Of a stretch of DNA of 64,000 bases, positions 35,901 to 47,900 are shown piece after piece (position 1 is the stretch's first letter; every line of letters begins with the position of its first letter). The DNA is taken from contig NC_091871.1 in NCBI RefSeq assembly GCF_019399895.1, positions 7,159,001 through 7,223,000 of the forward strand. The letters are read 5' to 3'. This DNA is from Cardiocondyla obscurior (lineage: Eukaryota > Arthropoda > Insecta > Hymenoptera > Formicidae). Under the pieces are notes generated by a model that was not told the origin of the DNA, ran no database searches, and was given only the letters and a program-made list of their open reading frames with translations. Both the position numbers and the translations under genes were made by a program.

Positions 35901-38900
35901 CGGCAATGCGCGAACAACGCCAGGGCCAATTAATACCTCTCGGCGTCGTCGCTTCCGAAAAGAAAAGACGTCGGGGCCGGTCGATAGCACGCGCGGAAAG
36001 CCGAAAACGAAAATTTGCCTCGCGGAATCAATGTAGCGCGGTAAGTTAAAACCGGTCGCGGCGATAGCGTCAATATATTGCCATAGTTATGCGTAAACGA
36101 AAGAGACGAGAAGCTGGCCGGCTCTTCGGAGCGAGCACCTGCTGCGAAGTTAACCGACTAGAGCCACCGAATTCATTAATTTCGCTTAAATACAACCATT
36201 ATGCCTATAATGTAATAATAATGAATGTTATATTATAAAATTATAGTTGAGATAAAAAAGAACTATATTTCTCTCTCAGTGCGTAGCAATTCTTAGTATA
36301 AAATTTCTTGCGCGTATGCATCGTGCGCGAGGTGCTTCTTTTTTTTTTTTTTTTTTTTAACAGCGGCTTTCTTTCGGAGGTTGCGTAAATGCTCGAGCAC
36401 GCGCCTGGACGCGGTCCGCGAATTTTTATCCCATAAATCAGTTGCCCGCGGACGACACAGAGACTTCGAGGAAGGATTTTGAAAACGCTGCCGCGGTTTC
36501 GAAACCTTATTCACAACCACGCACGCGACGACGCTCGTTCGATTAATATTTATAAGCCCGCGGGATCCCGTAAATGTGTGCAGCGTCCCGTGAATTCTCT
36601 TCGCGCCGAGATCTCTCGAAAATCGACTTATCAAACGCAAAGTTATCAAATACTCGCGGGCCCGCGTTTCCGTGTCTCTGATCGTTCTTGCGCGACGTCC
36701 CGCGGTCGCGAAAGTTACCGGAAGTCCCCGGGAGAAAGAAGTCGACACGCGTGGTTTGTTTATGATATTGATAGATAAGGCACACGCGGAAGCGCGTCTT
36801 ATTACATGAACGCGGACAGAAGTTGTCCGCGAGAAATATTAATCGACGTATTAAATCTGCTCGTAATAGTTTTTTCTTCCCTCCCGCCGGCCGTGTCTCA
36901 GCGATGTGAAACGCGATATCAATTAAGGCACAAATATAGGCTGCTAAGCGCACATAAAGAAAATACGCTAGATAGCACGAAGTTTTCCGAATCCGCGACT
37001 TAAGAAAAAAGAAAGGTTATTGCAGAAAAAAAAAAAAATTAAAAAAAATTTGTCAACAGCTTACGTGTGTGCGTCGCATATTAATAATCACATTAATCAC
37101 GCGTGTTCATTAATAATAATATCGTATAAATCACGTATACGCTTCGCTTAATTTTTTTTTTATTTTTTTTTTTTTTTTTCTTTATCAGGCCTGTACAGTT
37201 TTTGAGATTATTAATGATCCGTACATGCAAATGCGAACGCTGAAGCCTGTCTATCACGAAATATTTTATAAGAAATATACGTTCTCAGTATTTCTGCAAT
37301 CTCTGTAACGCATCCTTACTTTATCTTCACTCATCTTCCGTCCGAATTAAAAACACATTACTCAATATTCTTTCGCGCGACTATTAGATGTCTAGTTAAC
37401 ACTTTTATTTAATTTTTTTTTTAGTATTTTATGAAAAAAAAGTTGCGCTGAATTTCATCTTTATAAACGCTCAGCCGTATACATTTCGCGTGTAAATTTT
37501 CATATCGCGGCCCGTCTCATTCGCCGCTTAGCGAAACGTTTTTAACGTCGTTAATTCCACCGACGAGGATCGACCAAAAAATAAGAAGTACCTCGCTTTA
37601 TATCGTAGTCGGTTCCTTGTGTCGAGATCGAGAACGACTCGGTGTAAGCATCGTCTTTGGACATACGAATTTAATATTACAATTAAATCGAAAGAGACTA
37701 ACGTATAGGTAGTAACGTGTAGATAGGCGCGGGGGCGGCGGGGAGTGGTGGGAGGAACGGAGCGAGAGCGAGCGCGAGCCTTACGTGTCGCGCGCTAGGT
37801 ATATTCCCCCACCACTCCCACTCTCGGTCTGTCCTTCTCTAGCGGTCGCGCGAGCATACACATATTACGCACAGCACGGCAAGCACGTGTCTCCGTACCG
37901 AAATTCGCACTTCCGTTTAACGAAAGCCGCCCGGCACGATAACTATCTCCTCTCGATTATTCGTGTGAGGAGAGCACGTGTGAGTATATCTCCTTTCCGT
38001 AAAGCGAATTATATCCCGCATTTATCTCTCCGCAGTAATCCTTTTATATCAGATGTGTTGCGTAGATACGCGTGTTTTAATGATTTGTCTGGGCTTGTTT
38101 TGCAGGCAACCAGGGCGAGGACAATGTCCAGATAATCTGAGAGGAAGCTGGCCACTCTGACGGGAAGTCTGAGAGGAGGAGGAGGCCTCGGAAAGGCATC
38201 GTGCTTCATCGGAGCAACCCCGGAGGTAAGAATCACTTTTATAAAACGCAGAACTAATAGCTTATATTTATGGCACTTCTAAAATTAATATATATATTTT
38301 TTTTTCTTTGTTACAGATCGACGTAGCTGCATCCGCCGGTCATCAACGCGTGTCGTTACCGCCCGTATTAATTATTTTACGAACCGCAGCCGGTTCGTCG
38401 GCCGTTCCGGGAGTTTCGTTAAGTAGTCGGTCGTATTTTTTTCGCATTATTCTGAACGCGAGTGCCGAGCATGGGACGTGCGATAGTAATCATAGTAAAT
38501 TTTCGCGATTAAAATCACGGTCGGAGTGTTCGCGAGTTACTTGTGCGCGGAAGGATGGCTCGTCACGTCCCATCTGAGAGGAGGAGCAGGCTCAGGACGA
38601 GCATCCTGCATCGGCGGAGCAACTCTTAGGTAAGAATCAATAAAAAAAACAAATCTTTACTAAATATAAATTTTTACCTTTTTTTTATGAATTTTACTAA
38701 TTAATATATGTCTACATTAATATGTTTCTTTTTATGTTACAGCCAACGGCAGAAATCTACAACTCCGCTGACGCTCATGCAGATCGGTGAGTCGCATGGT
38801 TTTTTTTAGTATTGAGTCTCTTGAACCGGCAACACGTCGTCGACCATCAATTACTCAATTGTAATCGTCAGATTTAACTTATTATATTTAATTAATGTCC

Positions 38901-41900
38901 CCAATTATAATAACGCGCGCGTAGCGGCTTTTTATAGTCCGCTATTAAATATTCATTAACCATTCGCGAAATTACGTGAGCGTGATAGCGGTTGGCAACC
39001 AATGGTTTTACCAAATTACGTAATATCGGCCTGTCGAAGCGTTAATAAAATCACTTGCATCCGCGGAGAATTCCCGTTGATTGATGCGGGGCGAGAGTGG
39101 ACGTTCCTCTTTAAGCCGCAACGCTTACCGAAACAGTGAAGTCATAGAATCGCTAACGCCGGCGTCCTTGCGCCGGGTTACGTGGTAACGACGACGAAAA
39201 TCGATGGTGTAGCTAGCGGTGGGTCGTTGCAGGATAGGTGAAACGTAAGCGCGAAATGGGTGAAGGTGAAGGACACGGCGTGGCGGAGCGGGTGATACAG
39301 ATATTTGGTAATCGTTCGCGGCGATCGTCCTTGCACCGATAAAAATCGATCCCGACCGGGTGACCGAAGTGGCGAAGTTCAACGAGATAGGGTTAATAAT
39401 GCGAGCGCACCGTGATAACGATCACGACGCGATTCTTGGAATCGCGGGGACAATCGCGGCGCAGGTGAAACGAGCGAGGGAATTTAAAGGGAAAGCACTT
39501 ATTTCGTCTAACGAGCTCGGCTATTTGCGCAGATTCCGAGTGATATTGCCGACCGCGGGGAGACAAATTCATTGAAAAATAATTATAAATTACGAATGTA
39601 ATAGTACTCAGTTTCGCAGCGAAATATTTAAAACTTTGAATCGACTGATATTTATATTCCCGGGTTTCTCCTCCTTCCGCTTTCTTATCGATTTTTCTGA
39701 CTAGCCATAATTTTTCTCCCACCTGCTTTTTACCTACTGCAACTCGGCTTTAATCGAAGGATATATTTAACTTATAAATTATAATTAATTGAACCTTTCC
39801 AAGTTACTCTAACTTTGAGCTTGAACAAAATAATATTTAAAAAATTCCCGTGATGATCGAACTCCCCACGTTTGTAGCTCTAAATGCGTGTTTCTCTACT
39901 GACGATTTTACTAATAATTAATCATACTCAATTATAATTTAATTGTGGCAAACAGTAAAAATAAAAAAAAAACAATACTAATTTTCTCAACAAAGTTGAT
40001 AATTAAACGATAAAACTTTTTCAAGAAATTAGAAAAACGTCAAAGATTCTCTTGCATAACTGTAAAGCGGAAGTAATAATATTGAACAATTAAGCGGTAA
40101 TTTTTTTTAAACAACAAATTAGCAAGGAAAAGTCATCGAGTAAAGCTTGAGAGAAATTTCTGTTCGTCAAAAGCTCTTTCTCTTTCTCTCTCGCCTTTCC
40201 TCGTTCTTCCGGGAGGTACTTTAGCTAATTAAACGACACAAAGCAGAGAAAGCGATATCGGGTTACAATCCCGCGCTGCAGGTCTTCGTGCTCTCTGTTA
40301 GAATGCTCACGCGTGAGTTACTGGTCGCATTAATCAAGCACGGTGGTCGAATCGGCCTGCGAATGCAAACCGGGGGGGGAACAGCTGGCGGGATCGGGCC
40401 GAGCTCGGCGTACTCATTTGCCGCGCGATGATACGCGAGATGAGGAAGACGTCGGGACTGATTTAGATTTCTCCAAATACGAGACAGAGTCGATTATGAG
40501 AGCGACGGTAACGCGCGCGATTTATGGGCCGTCATTTATCGGCGCCGCGAGTTACGGAGCGCAGCTGTCAAAGTCGCGATTCTCCCGAGGTGCGAAGCAT
40601 CTGTCGAAGAAGAGGCGCGTACTTGCGCAAGGTCCGACGAGCGTCATTAATTAACGGCGCGGTCCGCGTAAATTGAGACATACGAGGGGGGGGGGAGGGA
40701 GAGATCCGTCGGTGCCTGTCGGCGGGAAATCGGCTCGCAACTGCGACGATCGAGTTGTCTTCGGATGAGCGAGCATCCGGGGACGAGAAGAGTCATGTGC
40801 GCGGGAATTACGCGAGCTTAGCCGGCGCGATTGTCGAGAAGTGCTCTTCAATATTGCATATTGACGGGCCGGTCTTTACCCCGTGTCCTTACCTCTCGCG
40901 CAGCCTGTCCGGCGACGCGTCTGTCGAGTGGTGAAAGTACAAAAATCGAGCTCGACATGGAATTGGCGCGCGCTACCCGCGCTAGAACACCGCGTTGCAT
41001 TGCGCGGAATATTGTACCTGTTAATACAGATGCGGACAATCAATTATCCTGACGAACGCGACCGCCGCTGTACGCGTTTCAGGCACGCGCGAAAATCGAG
41101 CGCACGCGTTTTTTTTTATTTTTTTATTTTTGCGGAATGCGATAAGATAGGCACCCTGTCCATTTTCACGGACGGCGAGATAGCTGATATGATTAATAAC
41201 CGTTGCCGCGAGAGAGATCCGAGCCTGGATCTCGAGGGGCTCGCGATGAAGGCCGTTGAGAAAAGCCGCGTGGGTCATGGCGGTTCATAGATCACTTCTA
41301 AGCGACGGGTAAGGAAGAGAACGCGACAGGCTGGAAACTCCGGGTCGATTTCCTATCGATTTCGATTTCTCTCTAAAATTTCTCCGCCTCGCGCTGTCTG
41401 ACTGAAATCAAGTGACCATCGGAAATAGAGAATAGGGCGAAAGAACGGGGATTTAAAACCGCGACTTCTACTCTACAGAATTCGATCTCCGCATATTAAT
41501 TTTTTCTTCTCGTGAAAAAATAAAAAAAGGGGAGGGCGAGAATCGTTGACGGCGAAAAATTGAAGGGAGGAAATCTAAAAGCGAAGAGAGAGCGCAGAAG
41601 CGAGATGAACGGCGCGTAAGAAGAAGAAAAAGACGCGGCGGAGAAAGTAAAGTGTAGATAAGTCGAGGATAAAACGAGAAGCTAGACCAAAGTGCGGTCG
41701 GAGCTAGGAAAAGACGGAACGAGGTGGACGGGAAAAAAGGCGCGCGATGAAAAGAAAGAAACGGTACAAGAAGTAAATAGCGTTTCGTATTAAAAATGTG
41801 TGCCGGTGCAATGCACAGCGAATGGAGTCTTTTTGATTTGGTATGCGCTAAAGAGCGACCGATACGCAACGTCCATATCGCGAATGGAAGCGGAGCTGCG

Positions 41901-44900
41901 AGTCCCGTTGCCCCAAAATCGGCTAATCACTGGGTAGAAAAAGACATTGTGTCGCGAAAAAGCAGAAAGTTTTCGAGAAAATCTCTATCACGATCAATTA
42001 AAAAAAAAAAACACACATTCCTTGTAATCTAAGCTACTTTTAATCTGAAAAAAAAAATCCAAACTAGTTTACGGCTCGTTCTCGGCGATAAGCTTTTAAA
42101 ATAAAAAAAAGAGCGTATTTGAAACAATTCCATTGCAGCAGCCCGTATGTCTGCGACAGATACAAGCGCGTATATATCATCGGTGCGAGGAACGCTAGCG
42201 AACTTAATCCGATTTACAGCCGGCGGAAGTCGCGGCGGAAACCGGACGGTGCGGATTTTCGGTGAAACATGGATTCGCTCGAGCCGCGATCTCGACGATC
42301 GCGGACGGCCGATTGTTCGTTCGTACACGAGCGGCGTAGCGTGCGACGGGCGAGTGATTTAGCCACCTCGGATCGAGGTCCGCATACCGAGCGATTGTGT
42401 GTGACCGAGTCGCGACGTATCGGGACCTCGTTGTTGGGGCCACGAGGCCTCCAAGGCCGCCGGGCTCGTAAAGTCAATTCGTGCCTCTCCCTCGCGTCGC
42501 CACGAGACGGATTTCCACCGCGAGGCACGAAAACGAACGACGGGACGCCTCCGCGATCCGCGCGTGCCCTTATCGCCGCGCTCTGCGGCCCCCCCGAAAT
42601 TTATTATCCACCCTTTGAAGCGCGGCGGAGATTTGTGGGCACCGACGACATCCGCGCGTGACGAAAGTCCTCCCACAAATTAATTCAACACGTTAACTAA
42701 TCCGCGGATTTGTTTGTTTGCTTTTTTTTCTTCTTTTTTAAATTTCTTTTCATTTTTCTTTTTTTTTATTTTTTATTCCCACGTCCGAGCGAGTGGAACC
42801 GGGAAAAAACTGTCGGACCCGACGAAACTCGTTTTCTTACCAATTAAAAGAACTTTGTAAGCGGCATACATATAAATTACGCGGACACTCTACGGTCTTG
42901 TCAATGCAAATAAAATAATTCTCGAAATTTTTGAGAACTCGCCGCGCCGCTTGATAGTTTCAACGAATGCTTGCGACATTACGCAATTTTATATTAGGAT
43001 ATCCGGGAATATTAAAGCTAATTCTTTTTAAATTGAGATAAATTCAGTTCAAGCCAAAACTCATATATATTCAAATTAACGCGATCGTTGTTTCGCTTAT
43101 GCGTGAGATTAATATTCTCGATTTAGGAATACTTCTTCTTTTTTTTTTTTTTTTTTCTCCGCGCGGGTACGTTTTCGGCCAGGTCGAAAAGGACGTCAGT
43201 ACTCGGCGGCTCGCGGAATACCTAAATAGTAGCGATTGCCCTGGCAATCGGCCAACGGCCAACTTTGCCGTCACTTGTACCAAATTTGCCGGCACATTCC
43301 CCATCGATTTTTCATTCCCCCTCGCGATCGCGCGACCGTGTCCTTGTTGCTTCACCAACGCCGGCGATTCCATAAATATTTTCATAATTGACGCATGGAG
43401 GACGTATGTTAACAAACGTGAGCCCGCACCGAGATTCGTATGGAAATACGCCAAGATATTTTCTCGGAGACGTTATACGCAAGCTGCGCGATTTATTTCG
43501 TGGCTAAGCCCACTTTTAAAAACGTAATTAATATCGGCGCGACCTGAGAAAAATGTCAATTTGAGGCCCGCGGACTTTTCGCGAATCGTCGGACGTCGAT
43601 AGACCGATTTTACAATCGAATTAATATGCGAAAGGTGGAATTATTAAATAGGGTAAATAAATCTTCAATTACTTTCAACCATCTCGGCTTCCAGGTCACA
43701 CGGAGATACCGGTTCGAGACACGAACGGGTTACTAATAAAATAACTAGGCGAGAATAATCCGCGCGCCGACACGGCATCGCGTTATTTCGGTCCGACGGG
43801 CTCGGGATCGGGAGGGAGGGACGGAATGTTAAATCTATCCTCGCCTCGGTAAATGAAGGTCCATTAATGAATCGGGATGGCGGAAAATGTCGCACCTTAA
43901 AGCGGAGCGCGGGGTATTCCCGCGAGGGAATCGATTCGATCCGCGGACCGCGAATCGAGCCGCCGGGCGCGTCGTGTTCGATCAGGGCCACTTTTGCGTT
44001 GAAAGTTTAAGAACGGCCGTGAAACGTTACGTCGCGAGAAACGCGGCAAGTGCGTGCGCGCGGAAAAACGGTAACGGCACGGCGGGTCCGATAAGCTCCC
44101 ACCTCGCGCGAACAGAGCCCGATCGTTTTCACCGACCGGTCTGGAAACACCGCCAGGTCGACGTCAGGTCCAAGGATTTTAATGACGTTAATTAAGACGT
44201 CTGGAGCGGCGCGCCGAGAAAATCGTGCGAGAGTTTTCACCTGGAAGAGACTGGTTTTCGTTCGCCGACGAAGATTACGCGGGGCATTAAATGATTTTAA
44301 ATATTCGACGTCGCTCGTAAATCCGCGCCGGTGCTCCGGCGGATTTGCAATAATCACGGCGGATATTAATTAGAGTAATTAGAGAGGTGCAATAAAGTAG
44401 AGGAGCCTTTAGGATACGTTTTTCTTATCCGCTCAACGGATCGCGTATCACGCGACAAATGCGCAAGCGAAAATAAGCGTTCGCAACGAGCAAATGAGCA
44501 ATTCGTGCGCCAGTTATTAGCTATGCTTAGAGCGTAATTACTCCGGAAGTTGTAACATTAAACGCCATGCCAGATCTCAAGCGGCGATAATAGATTTTTC
44601 TTTTTGCGCTCGACTTCGCGGCTCTCGATCGCACGTCATTTCGAAATACTGCGCGCGCGCTCAAAGATGGGAGTAGAAAAGACCACTGACCAAAGGCTTT
44701 TCAGATCTCTGGAAATCCATCGCAGACTTCCAGCATCGAGAGCATCTAGAACAAACATACATTCAATAGGTATCTCCCAGCGCACTGTCTCTAAAATATT
44801 TTATAAGTACGCCCTGCGTTTATCATTATTGAATATTAGCGATTCGAGAAGTAGCGAGACGGCACGTTTCGTCCGTAGGTGCTCAGCGGCCGTGCGAAAA

Positions 44901-47900
44901 TTTGCAAAATACGTCACGGGGAAACTTTTGCTGTCGGTGCATTGCCTTTTCGACAAATAAATAAGCGACGGCGCGATGGCAGAATTCCAATTCCGGCGAC
45001 ATTCACGGAGAGCCTCAGGGGAGCGATCAGCTGCTCGTCCACCTGTTAAAAGTCGCTCGATATCACGGCGCTCCATCCGCTTTAAACGACGGCCTTAGTC
45101 GCCCCCGTTACAAACGTGCGCGCACCAACACTGCTCGCGGGCTCGGTGTGGGTCGACAACACACAGAGAAAACGACGACCGCCGATATTCCACCCCGCCG
45201 TCCCTCCCGCGGGGGTGATCCGACGCTTTACACAGCTGCTTCTCGCCCTCTCGCGCCTCGCCGCCACCGCTTTATCCTCCGCCCGCCGCCCCTTCGGCGG
45301 CCTCCTTCCGCCGCGGCCGACAATGACGTCATACTGCGACGTCGTCCGTGACGTCACTGTTGTGCCGCAGTTCCGTTCATCGATCGGCAACCCACGGGGG
45401 GGTTGCCGCAGGGGCGGCGGAAAAGACAACGCCGGGGCGCATTCTCGAGAGCCGGCTCTCTTCACCGTGACGGCTTCGTGTGCCTGCGTTTTCAACGGGA
45501 TCATCCGCGGCCCACGCCTCTCTATTATTTTTATTGAGCACGCGAGTGACGTAACGTGTCGGCGTAAAGCTCGTCGAGGGGGCCGTCAGTGGTCCTGAAG
45601 CCGGCGAGAAGGGGGGTAGCATTTTAAAAATCAAAGACGTGGATGCTGACACACGTGGCGAGATAATCGGTAAACGAGCAAAAAAATAGAAAGCGTAATA
45701 GATGAAACGGAGTTGAGCTCGAATATCCTGCTATTTTAAACCCCCGGCTCTGCGTGTCACAATAATTGTAGATCGTCAAGGAATTATAATTTAATTCAAT
45801 TAAACTTCATTTAAAATTTGTAATTAAATACCACGGCTAACTGTTGTTTGGCATAGAATTTAAACTTGTAATTCCATTAATATGGTCCACAATTATTGCG
45901 TAGTTCCCAGCAGAATATTTTCTTCGTTTTGGATCGAGTTGATAAGAAACACGTCGTAACGCGCGTAGGGAAATATTCGCGGTAAGAACGTGATTTGTGC
46001 AACGGCGTGCCATGTTTATGCGGAGCGTGAAATCCGCGGCCCTTATATCTCATCTCATCTTATATTTTATCGCGTCCCGGCCCTCACGCGATGGCGATGG
46101 GTTCACGGTCAGCCTGGTCGCGCCCTACCGATTTCTAAGGCTAAGGTCATCCAATTAATGCCGTTGTCGTCTGTTCCGTAAGCGTATAATGGAATACTTC
46201 CGCCTGCTAGCTTTACGGGTTCGTTACTGCGATTGCGAGTTTATCTAAAAATATATTTATTATTATTATTATTATTAAGTACAGCATTCGTATTTTTTCG
46301 AAAAAAATATATTCTTAACTTCGCAATATTTTTCCACGAACGTAGTGAAACAGCGCAGGGAGATGCTTTTTAAAGCTTTTACAGTCAAGCCGGCGCGCAT
46401 ATTTAATTTAATTAATAAATTTCTTTGCTCGTTGCATTTTTTATTTTTATTTTTATTTATTTTTTTTTTTTGCGCGTGAATGGAATCGTCTTGGACGTTG
46501 GTGAAGAAAGCCATCTCTTGCACGGCTTCCCGATTCTAGTTAGCTTCTCCCGCTTCTATGCGTCTCGACGCAATGTTAACAGAATTATTATAAGCTCGTG
46601 TTATGAAGTGGCTCGATTTCATCCCCCGTCCTACGCTCACCGACGCTTTTTCTTTTTTTTTTTTCGCCCCGTTTAGATCTACGTGAGAGCGCTAAAAAGG
46701 GCGGCGCATCAATTTATGCGACTTTTCAATTACATCCTGCTTTATTTGTCTCCGTTTTACGGAACCGCGCGCTTTATCGACACGTCTTTTTACCAACGAG
46801 GCGTAATCAGGTCGTATTTATCTTCCACGTGGATGTCGAAGTCTTTTACTTTGTGCACGTGCGTGCAAATATACATATGTATGTGATTTCCTCCTTATTT
46901 TTTTTTCCTTTTAATTATTTTATTGAGCATGCAATACTCAAACCTACGAGCTGGTGTAGCGCGATAAAACTCAATACAGGAAGGATTTTATCTCGTAAAT
47001 AAAAGAACTGTCCACCCGTCGTGTTCCGGTCGTGCTCCTTTCGAAACAAATATCACCGCGTTATGTATCATTGCCAAGGATACGAGAGTCGTGACTGAAG
47101 TCACTTTACGCGAAATGGAATTATTTCAATTCTACGGCTCGTAGTATTTTGTTGCCCCGGTGTCCTTCGAGTGCACGAGGAATCTGACGTTATCAATTTA
47201 TTATCCCGCGGAACTCTCGCAAATAATGAGCGAATTTTAAAATTAATCAACGAACGGTATCTTGCATTTTAAGCGCGCATCGCCAAGTATTATAAGGCAG
47301 GATATCAGGAATTTTTACTGACATCAAATGACTTTGTACGTCATTTTTGTAATTGAAAAAAATTATAGTTAGGTCCAAAAGTAAATATATTTTTCTCCCT
47401 GGCACGATTCTTGCGGATAACGGGTCAACGACCATATATCGCTGCATTCGCGAACGTTAGTTTGTAGAAGCTTGTTCCGTTCGATGCGATCAGAAATCAC
47501 CGAATTGAATCAGCGCGGCCGGCAATTAGCGGCTCGACGCAAGATGCGACGCGCGTGTCACAATGTTTACGTCACGCGTCGCTCCGCGTTTATCCACGTC
47601 AGATTTTAATTGAAATCCTCTCTCGGTGTGTTCGCGGAGCGCATTAAGCTGATCTACGAGCCCGCGGAGCATAGGTGACACACCGTTTAATATCAATGCA
47701 AAAAAGCCGTCGGCCTCCCTCGCCGTCGCGACCTCGCCGAGGAATGTCGGGACACAGTTATCTTTCAAGCACTGTCGATCGGAGTGAAAGACAGAGAGAG
47801 AGAAAGAGAGAGAGAAATCCAGCCGGTACTACTAACTAATAAATTCCGATATGCCGTTACGACGCGCGTTGACGCCATTGATTTATCGTTTGTCTTAATC

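Larger units (their letters stand above)
22492..37699. other. Hr38: Hr38 giant intron, middle part between lncRNA copies A and B
   Basis: 15 kb without a recognisable coding exon. It contains a GATA/GGTA microsatellite near 23570-23668, an alternating CGTGCATG/TACGTGCACG tract at 23758-23813, a G-quadruplex motif at 24195-24219, an overlapping bZIP-type site TGACGTTACGTCA at 28174-28186, and long A/T runs (33211-33250, 35698-35724, 36338-36358). The open frames at 28173 (GTG start) and 34478 show no known domain. Confidence 0.6.
37700..38786 (+). ncRNA. spliced lncRNA unit, copy B
   Basis: Plus-strand unit paralogous to copy A. Exon 1 is proposed to end at 37979 (GCACGT|GTGAGT), a donor not used in copy A. 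An extra exon 38106-38225 (TTTTGCAG| ... GGAG|GTAAGA) follows. Then come the long exon 38317-38629 (TGTTACAG| ... CTTAG|GTAAGA) and the mini-exon 38743-38786 (TGTTACAG| ... TCG|GTGAGT). Exon order, splice signals and two RNA-level motifs are kept between copies 16 kb apart, while the reading frame is not. That is the pattern expected for functional non-coding RNA. Downstream exons are unknown. Confidence 0.65.

Noticed and set aside
38308..38577. 89-codon open frame across lncRNA copy B long exon
   Set aside because: The equivalent frame in copy A is interrupted by a stop after about 35 codons and copy 1 shares no frame. Conservation is at RNA motifs and splice sites, not protein.
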